From the NCBI GenBank assembly GCA_031267995.1, contig JAIRXZ010000008.1:1-14192 (forward strand): DNA of 14,192 nt, given 5' to 3'. The notes beneath the pieces were generated by a model. That model worked only from the letters and a program-made list of their open reading frames with translations, had not been told where the DNA came from and ran no database searches. This document shows, in pieces, positions 1 through 6,361 of the stretch. The translations under genes and the position numbers were made by a program. This DNA is from Odoribacteraceae bacterium. GTDB lineage: Bacteria > Bacteroidota > Bacteroidia > Bacteroidales > Marinifilaceae. Position 1 is the stretch's first letter; the number at the start of each line of letters is the position of its first letter.

Positions 1-1
1 C

Positions 2-832
2 CGGTCGGGGGATATTCAGGAGTTGTGCGCTATCGCCAGGCCCGATCACGGGCTGGTGACGAATATCGGGGAGGCGCACGTGGAGGGGTTCGGGGGGATG
101 GAGAGTATTATCCGGGCGAAGTGCGAGTTGTATTTTTGCGTGAGGGGGAACGGGGGGACGATTTTCGTGAACGGGGAGGACGCGCTGTTGTCGCGGATGT
201 GCAAGGGTGGCGCGAGGGTGGTGTACGGGGGGAAGAAGGGGGTGGTGCGCGGGGAGTCGCTGGGTGAGTTTCCTTTCCTGGCTTGCGATTTGGTGGTGGG
301 CGAGGAGCGTTTCCGGGCGCGGACGCGGCTGGTGGGGGAGTATAATTTGAATAACGTGGTGGCGGCGGTGGCGGTGGGGATGCATTTCGGCGTGCCGCCG
401 GCGGAGGCCGCGCGGGCGATCGAGGGGTACGAGCCTTCGAACCGGTCGCAGTGGCTGGAGAGCGAGTGGAACACGATCATGCTGGACGCGTATAACGCTA
501 ACCCGTCGAGCATGAAGGCGGCCGTTTCGCATTTCGCCGGGATGCCGGGGGAGAACAAGCTGCTGGTGCTGGGAGAGATGCTGGAGATGGGACACCGGTC
601 GGCCGACGCGCACCGGGAGCTGCTGGAGCTGGTGGAGAGCCTGGGACTGCGGCACGCGTACGCGGTGGGGGCGGCGTTCGAGGGGCTGGAGGGGCGATTC
701 CCGTTTGTCCGCCGGTTCGGGACGACGGGGGAGCTGGCGGAGTTCCTGCGGGAGCATCCCGTCCGCCGGTCGCTGGTGCTGGTGAAGGGGTCGAGGGGCA
801 ATCAGTTGGAAAGAGTTATTGAATATCTATAA
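2..832 (+). CDS. murF: UDP-N-acetylmuramoyl-tripeptide--D-alanyl-D-alanine ligase MurF, 3' part (5' end outside window)
   Basis: MurF joins D-Ala-D-Ala to UDP-MurNAc-tripeptide in the cytoplasm, the last cytoplasmic step of UDP-MurNAc-pentapeptide synthesis. The frame is open from the first complete codon of the window, so 276 C-terminal residues are seen and roughly the first 150-160, including the ATP P-loop, lie upstream. Visible Mur-ligase signatures, in order, are GLVTNIGEAHVEGFG (central domain), GEYNLNNVVAAVAVG (equivalent of the xHNxxNxxAA motif), LDAYNANPSSMKAA at the central/C-terminal domain junction, LVLGEMLEMG, and VLVKGSRGNQLE near the end. The DAYNANPxSM signature is what separates MurF from MurC/D/E. 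The gene ends 12 nt before the next gene on the same strand, so co-transcription is likely. The coding strand is very G-rich. The family call is secure; only the missing 5' part is unseen. Confidence 0.95.
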   Translation, partial: RSGDIQELCAIARPDHGLVTNIGEAHVEGFGGMESIIRAKCELYFCVRGNGGTIFVNGEDALLSRMCKGGARVVYGGKKGVVRGESLGEFPFLACDLVVGEERFRARTRLVGEYNLNNVVAAVAVGMHFGVPPAEAARAIEGYEPSNRSQWLESEWNTIMLDAYNANPSSMKAAVSHFAGMPGENKLLVLGEMLEMGHRSADAHRELLELVESLGLRHAYAVGAAFEGLEGRFPFVRRFGTTGELAEFLREHPVRRSLVLVKGSRGNQLERVIEYL

Positions 833-844
833 ACAAGGAGAGTT

Positions 845-1573
845 ATGAATGATAGATTGGTGATTATTCCCACGTACAACGAACGGGAGAATATCGAGCG
901 GATTGTCCGGCGCGTGTTCGCGCTGCAGCCGGCGTTTGACGTGCTGGTGGTGGAGGATAATTCGCCCGACGGGACGGCGGCTATCGTCCGGGGGTTGCAG
1001 GGGGAGTTGCCCCGCCTTTTCATGGTGGAGCGCGAGGGGAAGCTGGGGCTTGGAACGGCTTACATTACCGGGTTCAAGTGGGCGCTGGAGAGGGGGTACG
1101 GGTTTATTTTCGAGATGGATGCCGACTTCTCTCACGATCCGAATGACCTGACGCGGCTGTACGATGCCTGCGCCGGGGGACGGAGCGACGTGGTGGTTGG
1201 ATCGCGTTACGTCACCGGGGTGAACGTGGTGAACTGGCCGATGAGCCGCGTGCTGATGTCCTATTTTGCCTCGAAGTACGTGCGCCTGGTCACCGGCATG
1301 AAGGTGCACGATGCCACCGCCGGGTTCGTCTGCTACACGCGGGAGGCGCTGGAGCGGATCGACCTGGATAATGTCCGGTTCAAGGGGTACGCGTTCCAGA
1401 TCGAGATGAAGTTCACGGCGTGGCGCCTCGGTTTTCGCCTGAAGGAGATCCCGATTATCTTTACCGATCGCACGCTGGGCACCTCCAAGATGAGCGGAGG
1501 TATCTTCAACGAGGCGCTGTGGGGCGTCATCACGATGAAATTAAGAAGGACGAAAGGCGCGCCCAAACCATGA
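845..1573 (+). CDS. Polyprenol monophosphomannose synthase-like glycosyltransferase (GT2, Dpm1 type)
   Basis: This 242-residue soluble GT-A enzyme most likely transfers a hexose (typically mannose from GDP-mannose) to a polyprenyl phosphate at the inner face of the cytoplasmic membrane, giving a lipid-linked sugar donor. The N-terminus has the GT2 start VIIPTYNERENI (residues 6-17), then VLVVEDNSPDGTA (33-45), GKLGLGTAYITGF (65-77), and the metal-binding DAD at 92-94 within FEMDADFSH. The later TAGF and GTSKMSGG stretches are typical of the Dpm1/bacterial polyprenol-P-mannose synthase group. There is no C-terminal membrane domain, unlike the long forms. The start ATG follows AAGGAGA at 834-840, a good Shine-Dalgarno for a phylum that often lacks one. 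The stop overlaps the next gene by ATGA. In Bacteroidota this gene is commonly next to dihydroorotase. The donor sugar is inferred from the family. Confidence 0.9.
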   Translation: MNDRLVIIPTYNERENIERIVRRVFALQPAFDVLVVEDNSPDGTAAIVRGLQGELPRLFMVEREGKLGLGTAYITGFKWALERGYGFIFEMDADFSHDPNDLTRLYDACAGGRSDVVVGSRYVTGVNVVNWPMSRVLMSYFASKYVRLVTGMKVHDATAGFVCYTREALERIDLDNVRFKGYAFQIEMKFTAWRLGFRLKEIPIIFTDRTLGTSKMSGGIFNEALWGVITMKLRRTKGAPKP

Positions 1574-2916
1574 AGACGCTGGTGCGGGGGGGGGAGATCG
1601 TCAACGAGGGACGCGTGTTCCGCGGCGATCTCCTGCTGGACGGGGAGTGCATCGCTGCCGTCGCGGAGGGGGGCGTCGCCGCCGTGCCGCCGGGGGCCGA
1701 CGTGATTGATGCCGAGGGGATGCTGGTGCTCCCCGGCGCGATTGACGATCAGGTGCATTTCCGCGAGCCGGGGCTGACGTGGAAGGAGGATATCGCCGCC
1801 GGGAGTCGCGCCGCCGCCGCCGGGGGGGTGACCTCTTTCATGGATATGCCCAACGTGGTTCCACCCACGACTACCCTCGCGCGGCTGGAGGAGAAGCGGG
1901 AGATTGCTCGCCGCGCCTCCCTCGTCAACTACGCTTTTTACCTCGGCGCCTCGGCCGGCAACCTGGAGGAGATCCGGCGGGTCGACCCACGCGTCACCTG
2001 CGGCGTGAAGGTGTTCATGGGATCCTCCACCGGCGACCTGCTGCTGGACGACGCCTCGGCCTTAGACCGGGTGTTCGAGATCGCCCCCGTCCTCGTCGCC
2101 ACCCATTGCGAGGACAATGCCATCATCCGCGAGAACCTCGCCCGTTTCGAGGCCATTCATGGCGAGGATATTCCTCCCTCCTGTCACCCCCTCGTCAGGA
2201 GCCGCGCGTGTTGCCTCGCCAGCTCCTCGTTGGCCGTCCGCGTGGCGCGCGCCCACCCCGGCAGTCGCCTTCACATCCTCCATCTCAGCACCCGCGAGGA
2301 GCTGGAGTTGCTGGACGGCGGCGCCCGCGACACGCGGCAAGTCACCGGCGAGGCTTGCATCCATCATCTTTGGTTTAATGACTCCGCCTACCTCCGCCAC
2401 GGCAATCGCGTCAAGTGGAACCCCGCCATCAAGGAGGAGGACGACCGCCGCGCCCTCCTGGAAGCCGTCAACGACGGGCGAATTGACGTCGTCGCCACCG
2501 ATCACGCCCCCCACCTGCCCGCCGAAAAGGAGGGAACCTACACCCGCGCGGCCAGCGGTGGCCCCATGATCCAGCACTCGCTGGTGGCCATGTTGCAACT
2601 CGCGGAACGGGGGGAGACCACCATCGCCACCGTCGTCGAAAGGATGTGCCACGCCCCCGCCGACGTGTTCCGCGTGGAAGCCAGGGGCTACCTCCGGGAG
2701 GGCTACCGGGCGGACATCGTCCTCGTCCGGCGGGACGCTTGGCGGGTGACGCCGGGGAACCTCCTCTATAAATGCGGCTGGTCGCCCCTGGAGGGGGTCG
2801 AGTTCACCCACCGCGTGGCCGCCACCATCGTCAACGGGCAGGTGGTCTACCGCGACGGCCGCTTCACCGGCGCTCGCCCGGCGCAACCGCTACTGTTCCG
2901 CGGGGGACGCTCGTGA
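1570..2916 (+). CDS. pyrC: Dihydroorotase (type I, Bacteroidales form)
   Basis: It interconverts N-carbamoyl-L-aspartate and dihydroorotate, the third step of de novo pyrimidine synthesis. The true start is the ATG at 1570 (MKTLVRGGEIVNEG), overlapping the upstream stop by 4 nt. The frame is open further upstream, but that would only translate the glycosyltransferase gene out of frame. The product is 448 residues. Amidohydrolase features are IDDQVHFREPG (58-68), K147 in GVKVFMGSSTG (the Lys expected to be carboxylated), H179 in VATHCED, H235/H238 in LHILHLS, HHLWF (265-269), KWNPAIK (282-288), and D311/H312 in ATDHAPH. The first His of the usual HxH metal site is Gln61; from memory the Porphyromonas enzyme has the same change. 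A run of nine G (1586-1594) lies in codons 6-9 and is in frame here. The second half of the gene turns C-rich on the coding strand, unlike murF. Confidence 0.95.
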   Translation: MKTLVRGGEIVNEGRVFRGDLLLDGECIAAVAEGGVAAVPPGADVIDAEGMLVLPGAIDDQVHFREPGLTWKEDIAAGSRAAAAGGVTSFMDMPNVVPPTTTLARLEEKREIARRASLVNYAFYLGASAGNLEEIRRVDPRVTCGVKVFMGSSTGDLLLDDASALDRVFEIAPVLVATHCEDNAIIRENLARFEAIHGEDIPPSCHPLVRSRACCLASSSLAVRVARAHPGSRLHILHLSTREELELLDGGARDTRQVTGEACIHHLWFNDSAYLRHGNRVKWNPAIKEEDDRRALLEAVNDGRIDVVATDHAPHLPAEKEGTYTRAASGGPMIQHSLVAMLQLAERGETTIATVVERMCHAPADVFRVEARGYLREGYRADIVLVRRDAWRVTPGNLLYKCGWSPLEGVEFTHRVAATIVNGQVVYRDGRFTGARPAQPLLFRGGRS

Positions 2917-2919
2917 GGG

Positions 2920-2941
2920 AGTTCGTCTGAATAGAACTTTT
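2920..2941 (+). terminator. Possible weak terminator after pyrC
   Basis: AGTTC (2920-2924) pairs with GAACT (2934-2938) around a 9-nt loop and is followed by a short T run that overlaps the stop codon of the convergent membrane gene. The stem is only 5 bp. The position between two convergent genes 23 nt apart is right for a terminator, but the hairpin is weak. Confidence 0.25.
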
Positions 2942-3917
2942 AAAGAATAGCCAGCAAGCACGACGCCAGGAACAGCAGGAACAGCGTGTTCCCCAGCCAT
3001 CGCCCCTGGAAAGAGATAAAATACTGCGCGTAGAGAAAAGAGATCGGGACGAAAAGCACCAAAAAGAAACCCGGACACTCCAGCGGCACCAAAAAAAGCC
3101 CGCTCCCCAGGAAAATCGCCAGCAACACCATCGCCATCAACCCCCGTCGGCGCGCCACCACCGCCGACGAGCTATACCCCAACACCCGCGCCAGGGCGAC
3201 AATCGTCAACAACAGCAACATCCCGGCAGCGCACCAGCGGGCGGGCGAAAGCCTGTAATCCAGCCACTCCCCCGCCAGCATCGCGTCGGCGAAGCGAGCC
3301 GGGAACTCCCCCGCGCGGTCGGTCAGGAAAAAATAAGCGAACACCAGCCCCCCCGTCACCACGAACCCCAGGAAAAACGCCGACATATCCTTTAGCGTCC
3401 CCCGTCCCGACAGGGGCAGCACCACCACCGCCCACGCCGCCAGCAGCGCCAGCTTCGGGCACAGCAGTACCGCCAGCGCCGTCAACAGCCCGAAATCAAA
3501 AATCGCCGCGTTCCCCTTCACCCGCAGGATCGCGTGATGCAATCGCGCCACCGCCAGCGCCACCACCGCCGCCGCCACCACGTAACTGCTCGCCCCGTGA
3601 CGGCAGTAAATCCCCACCGACAGGAGGGCGTACGCGACCGCCGGCAGCACCGTCGCCCGCGAGAGAATTTTGTACCGATCGGCAATGAAAAACAACAAGT
3701 AAGACACCAGCATCAACAACGCCAGCCCCCCGACGAAGAACGCGGGAAAATCGTTCCCGTGATCCGCCATCGCCATCGCGATCACCCCCCCGTCATCGCA
3801 CTGCACCGACCCTCCCAGCAGCAAATAACGTCCCGCGGCCACCCCCGCCAGCAGCAGCGGCAACAGGAAAAGCGACACCGTGCCGCGTCCCTTGATCACC
3901 CGTTCCAGCCTCGTCAT
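2940..3917 (-). CDS. DUF6427-like integral membrane protein
   Basis: A 325-residue, very hydrophobic protein with about nine or ten predicted membrane segments (roughly residues 13-30, 59-79, 89-104, 111-127, 143-168, 179-198, 228-246, 260-277, 281-300 and 308-324). It has a short basic N-terminus (MTRLERVIKGRG). The C-terminal pattern, a Tyr/Phe-rich helix ending YFISFQGRWLG followed by a last hydrophobic helix, and the position directly after purD match the Bacteroidota family DUF6427 as I remember it; that assignment is by resemblance only. Its ATG (3917-3915) follows the purD stop TAA with no intervening base, so it is almost certainly translated together with purD. No catalytic motif is visible. 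The function is unknown; a polymerase- or flippase-like role would be a guess. Confidence 0.75.
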   Translation of the reverse strand: MTRLERVIKGRGTVSLFLLPLLLAGVAAGRYLLLGGSVQCDDGGVIAMAMADHGNDFPAFFVGGLALLMLVSYLLFFIADRYKILSRATVLPAVAYALLSVGIYCRHGASSYVVAAAVVALAVARLHHAILRVKGNAAIFDFGLLTALAVLLCPKLALLAAWAVVVLPLSGRGTLKDMSAFFLGFVVTGGLVFAYFFLTDRAGEFPARFADAMLAGEWLDYRLSPARWCAAGMLLLLTIVALARVLGYSSSAVVARRRGLMAMVLLAIFLGSGLFLVPLECPGFFLVLFVPISFLYAQYFISFQGRWLGNTLFLLFLASCLLAIL

Positions 3918-5194
3918 TTAATAGCCCTCCAGGTCGGCGCCGATATCCTTTCGGAAGTGCATCCCCTCGAAATGAATCTCCCCCACCGCCGCGTACGCCA
4001 CCCGCGCGGCCTCGGCCAGCGTCTCCCCCCGACCGCCGACGACCACCACCCGGCCGCCGTTCGTCACCACGCGGTCGTCCTCCATCGCCGTCCCCGCGTG
4101 AAACACCAGCCCCCCCGTCACCGCCTCCAGACCCGATATTTCCAAACCGCGACGGCTGCTGCCGGGATACCCCCCCCCACCATCGCCACGGCCACCCGGA
4201 AACGGGCATCCAGCCGGCACTCCACCTCCCGCAGCCTCCCCGTCGCCATCGCCTCCAGCAGCGGCAGCAGGTCGACCCGCAGCCGCGGGATCACCACCTC
4301 CGTCTCCGGGTCGCCCAGGCGTGCGTTATACTCGATCACCAGCGGCTCCCCGTCGACATTCATCAGCCCGAAAAAGAGAAAACCCCGGTAATCGATCCCC
4401 TCCGCCCGCAGCCCCTCCACCGTCGGTCGCACCACGCGCTCCTCCACCAGCCGTTCGAAAGCCTCGTCCGCGAAAGGCACGGGCGACACCGCCCCCATCC
4501 CCCCCGTGTTCGGCCCCGTGTCCCCGTCGCCCACGCGCTTGTAATCCTTGGCCGATCCGAGCATCTTGTAACTCCGCCCGTCCGTCAGCGCGAAGACCGA
4601 CAGCTCGATGCCCCGCGCGAACTCCTCCAGCACCACCCGTTCCCCGGCATCGCCAAACTTCCCGCGCAGCATCTCGCCCAGCTCCCGTCGCGCCTCCTCC
4701 AGGTCGTTGACGATCAGCACCCCCTTGCCCGCCGCCAGCCCGTCGGCCTTCAGCACGTAAGGGGGTCGTAGCGATTGGAGGAACGCCAGCCCCTCCTCCT
4801 CATTTTCCCGCGTCACCGTCAGGTGCGCCGCCGTCGGGATGCCGTGCCGCGCCATGAAACCCTTGGCGAAATCCTTGCTCCCCTCCAGCCGCGCCCCCGC
4901 GCTGCCCGGCCCCACGATCAGCAACGAACCGAACCGCCCGTCGGCCTCGAAAAAGTCCCTGATCCCCCGCACCAGCGGCTCCTCCGGCCCCACCACCAAC
5001 ATCTCCACCCGCCGCGACGCCACGAAATCGGCCAGCGCCTCGAAATCCATCGGGTTGATCGCCACGTTTTCGGCCACCGCCCTCGTGCCGGCGTTTCCCG
5101 GCGCCACGTAGAGCTTCGTCAAGCGTTCGCTCCGGCTCAACTTCCACGCCAACGCGTGCTCGCGGCCACCGCCACCAACTAACAATACTCGCAT
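3918..5194 (-). CDS. purD: Phosphoribosylamine--glycine ligase PurD (GAR synthetase), reading frame broken at a G9 tract
   Basis: This enzyme ligates glycine to 5-phosphoribosylamine using ATP, step two of de novo purine synthesis. From ATG 5194 the frame gives GGGGREHALAWKL (7-19), VAPGNAGT, VVGPEEPLVRG, GSKDFAKGFM, VLKADGLAAGKGV (ATP-grasp), GPNTGGMGAVSP and EYNARLGDPETEVV. It then loses homology at residue ~343 after AMVGGG and stops at 4118 with a 16-residue unrelated tail. The expected continuation, YPGSSRRGLEISG through HFRKDIGADLEGY, is intact in another frame and ends at TAA 3918-3920. The break sits in nine consecutive G on the coding strand (4170-4178). Ten G would restore AMVGGGYPGS and a normal 425-residue PurD. 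This is either a one-base homopolymer sequencing or assembly error, or real slippage. The gene should be essential for purine prototrophy, so an error is the simplest reading. The membrane gene downstream is directly abutted. Confidence 0.9.
4170..4178 (-). other. G9 homopolymer causing the apparent purD frameshift
   Basis: Nine C on the plus strand are nine G in the purD coding strand. They begin inside the codon for Val339 and carry the reading out of the PurD frame just before the expected YPGS. A tract of 7 or 10 would be in frame; 10 best fits the family spacing (three residues, usually xGG, before YPG). Confidence 0.85.
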
Positions 5195-5236
5195 GATTAC
5201 ACAGTTTTACTCGTTAAACATTTATTATCCGGGGAG

Positions 5237-5244
5237 CAAATGTA
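5237..5244 (-). promoter_or_regulatory. Candidate -7 element for purD
   Basis: TACATTTG on the minus strand is an exact match to the Bacteroidota housekeeping -7 consensus TAnnTTTG. It lies 43 nt before the purD ATG, giving a predicted leader of roughly 35-40 nt. No clear TTTG -33 element is seen about 19-21 nt further upstream, so the assignment rests on the -7 match and position. Confidence 0.5.
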
Positions 5245-5318
5245 CGAAATAGTCCTCACGCTGGAAAGCGGGTCGAGGCGACGGCGGCGCGACGTCGTCC
5301 AAGATTTTCCCCCGAAAT

Positions 5319-5349
5319 TTTGCCGTTTCAAAATATGGCTTTACTTTCG
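5319..5349 (+). promoter_or_regulatory. Candidate promoter of the ferredoxin gene
   Basis: TTTG at 5319-5322 (-33 type) and TACTTTCG at 5342-5349 (-7 type, one mismatch to TAnnTTTG) are separated by 19 nt, the spacing typical of Bacteroidota promoters. Transcription would begin near 5356, leaving a short AT-rich leader of about 24 nt before the ATG at 5380. The leader shows no Shine-Dalgarno, which is usual for the phylum. Confidence 0.5.
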
Positions 5350-5379
5350 CGACGAATATTAACTAAATTAATTCAAAGA

Positions 5380-5550
5380 ATGGCTTACGTAATTTCCGAT
5401 GATTGCATTTCCTGCGGTGCATGCGAAGCTGAATGCTCGACAGGCGCGATCTTCATGGGTGATGAGCACTACGAGATCAAGGCGGACGAATGTACCTCCT
5501 GCGGCTCGTGCGCGGGCGTCTGTCCAGTGGACGCCACGAAGGAAGCGTGA
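5380..5550 (+). CDS. 2[4Fe-4S] ferredoxin
   Basis: A 56-residue cytoplasmic electron carrier with two classical cluster motifs: CISCGACEAEC in the first half (followed by Ser rather than the usual Pro) and CTSCGSCAGVCP in the second. Each gives three Cys to one cluster and the last Cys to the other. The start MAYVISDDCISCG matches the usual short clostridial/Bacteroides-type ferredoxin length of about 55 residues. The open frame extends 20 codons upstream, but that would run through the promoter and is not supported. The gene is monocistronic, with its own candidate promoter and a strong terminator 23 nt after the stop. Such ferredoxins usually serve pyruvate:ferredoxin oxidoreductase, Rnf or hydrogenase in anaerobes; the partner is not shown here. 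Confidence 0.93.
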   Translation: MAYVISDDCISCGACEAECSTGAIFMGDEHYEIKADECTSCGSCAGVCPVDATKEA

Positions 5551-5573
5551 TCACTCCCGCGAGAACTGGTAAG

Positions 5574-5599
5574 GCCACCCGGCAACGGGTGGCTTTTTT
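5574..5599 (+). terminator. Intrinsic terminator after the ferredoxin gene
   Basis: A perfect 7-bp stem GCCACCC/GGGTGGC with loop GGCAAC is followed immediately by six T. It begins 24 nt after the ferredoxin stop codon and marks the left edge of the long repeat region. Confidence 0.92.
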
Positions 5600-5611
5600 C
5601 GTCCCCCCCGG

Positions 5612-5779
5612 CGGGAGGATCGCCCCCGGCCGCGGGAGGATCGCCCCCGGCGACGGGAGCCGCACCCGCGGCGACAGAGGCAGCGACCACGGCCGCGAGA
5701 GGATCCTCCCCGGCGATGGAAGCCGCGCCCGCGGCAACGGAAGCAGCGACCGCGGCCGCGCCTAACGCGGGATAAGCTC
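5612..5779. repeat. Array block 1: GC-rich 21-bp units with a 63-bp higher-order repeat
   Basis: The eight units contain cores such as GGAGGATCGCCCCCGG and CCGCACCCGCGGCGA. Units 2-4 (5633-5695) and 5-7 (5696-5758) form two copies of a 63-bp trimer that differ at about a dozen positions. Unit 8 (5759-5779) is degenerate. Many units contain CCGCGG or CCCGCGG, centred at about the same place in the unit as the dyads of the later blocks. Confidence 0.8.
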
Positions 5780-5863
5780 CCGGACGCGGCACTCCCGAAA
5801 CGCTAATTTCTACTCCCAAAACGCTTTTCTCTACCCCCAAATTGCCCGTTTTTACACCGAAAA
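5780..5863. repeat. Array block 2: transitional 21-bp units
   Basis: Four units with a falling GC content share the skeleton TACNCCCRAAA followed by CG or TG and a T-rich stretch (for example TACTCCCAAAACG and TACCCCCAAATTG). They bridge the GC-rich block and the CTACANNTGTAG block without breaking the 21-bp register. Confidence 0.65.
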
Positions 5864-5947
5864 CGTCATCTCCTACACGTGTAGGGTATCGCGCTACATA
5901 TGTAGGGCATCACGCTACACATGTAGGGCATCGCGCTACATGTGTAG
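5864..5947. repeat. Array block 3: CTACANNTGTAG dyad units
   Basis: Four units are centred at 5878/5879, 5899/5900, 5920/5921 and 5941/5942. Each has a 12-bp dyad CTACA-NN-TGTAG whose central two bases are CG, TA, CA and TG in turn. The spacer GGG(T/C)RTCRCG alternates between CGCG and CACG endings, a 42-bp dimer pattern. Confidence 0.85.
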
Positions 5948-6185
5948 GGCGTCACGATACACGTGTAAATCCGAAATTCACACGTGTGTTTTTGAAATTT
6001 ACACGTGTGTTTTTGAGATTTACACGTGTAAATACGAAATCTACACGTGTAAATCCGAAATTTACACGTGTGTTTTGGAGATTTACACGTGTGTTTTTGA
6101 GATTTACACGTGTATTTTTGAGATTTACACGTGTGTTTTGAAGATTTACACGTGTAGTTTTGAGATTTACACGTGTAGGAGATAG
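5948..6185. repeat. Array block 4: ACACGTGT palindrome units
   Basis: Eleven exact copies of the palindrome ACACGTGT recur every 21 bp, the first centred at 5962/5963 and the last at 6172/6173; a twelfth exact copy is the first dyad of block 3. Flanks fall into two types: GTTTTTGAGATTT-like and AAATCCGAAAT-like. The block is AT-rich compared with the chromosome around it. Confidence 0.9.
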
Positions 6186-6201
6186 CGTTTCTGGCGTCAC
6201 A

Positions 6202-6306
6202 TCGCCAGGAATCGCCGAGGCGTCGTCCGGAATCGCCGAAGCATCGCCAGGAATCGCCGAGGCGTCGTCCGGAATCGCCGAGGCGTCGCCCGGAATCGTT
6301 GTCCGG
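6202..6306. repeat. Array block 5: TCGCC-rich 21-bp units
   Basis: Five units built from TCGCCAGGAATCGCC and TCGTCCGGAATCGCC, each ending in GAGGCG, GAAGCA or a variant, alternate in a 42-bp dimer. The last unit decays into TCGTTGTCCGG about 55 bp before the next start codon. Between blocks 4 and 5 is an inverted repeat CTGGCG...CGCCAG (6191-6208). Confidence 0.85.
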
Positions 6307-6330
6307 CGGGAGGTGACGTCGATTTTTTCA

Positions 6331-6338
6331 TATATTCG
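6331..6338 (+). promoter_or_regulatory. Candidate -7 element for the 542-residue protein gene
   Basis: TATATTCG matches TAnnTTTG at all but one fixed position and lies 23 nt before the ATG at 6362, just downstream of the repeat array. No well-placed TTTG -33 element is seen; the -33 region would fall at the decayed end of the array. Confidence 0.3.
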
Positions 6339-6361
6339 CGAAGAATTAACCAAAACGCGTC

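Larger units (their letters stand above)
5612..6306. repeat. Continuous 21-bp-register tandem array, about 33 units, several sequence families
   Basis: This 695-bp stretch fills nearly all of the 811-bp gap between the ferredoxin stop and the next start. Cut every 21 bases from 5612, it stays in register to the end with no insertion or deletion that I can find, even where the sequence changes completely. Neighbouring units resemble each other more than distant ones, as expected of an array growing by slippage or unequal exchange. The families are a GC-rich block (5612-5779), a transition block (5780-5863), a CTACANNTGTAG block (5864-5947), an ACACGTGT block (5948-6185) and a TCGCC-rich block (6202-6306). 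Short open frames exist on both strands because 21 is a multiple of three, but no single frame spans the array and none has a recognisable domain. I treat it as non-coding. Its function is unknown. Confidence 0.9.

Noticed and set aside
1420..1569. Longer N-terminus for dihydroorotase
   Set aside because: The extra 50 codons are an out-of-frame reading of the glycosyltransferase gene; ATG 1570 gives a standard start and an ATGA overlap.
5320..5379. 20-residue N-terminal extension of the ferredoxin
   Set aside because: It would start inside the promoter; the family begins at MAYVI.
5469..5840. Minus-strand Ala/Gly-rich open frame of 123 codons
   Set aside because: It is antisense to the ferredoxin 3' end, the terminator and the GC-rich repeat block; its composition is entirely that of the repeat, and it has no start signal.
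5842..6185. Plus-strand heptapeptide-repeat open frames (99 and 81 codons)
   Set aside because: They stay open only because the period is a multiple of three in a sequence with few stops; there is no ribosome site, they overlap each other in different frames, and neither covers the array.
5612..6306. CRISPR array
   Set aside because: The whole 21-bp unit is repeated with no unique spacers, units drift into other sequences, and there are no cas genes nearby.
5952..6353. Minus-strand open frame of 133 codons (TRVNLKN repeats)
   Set aside because: Same cause; it also covers the promoter region of the gene at 6362.
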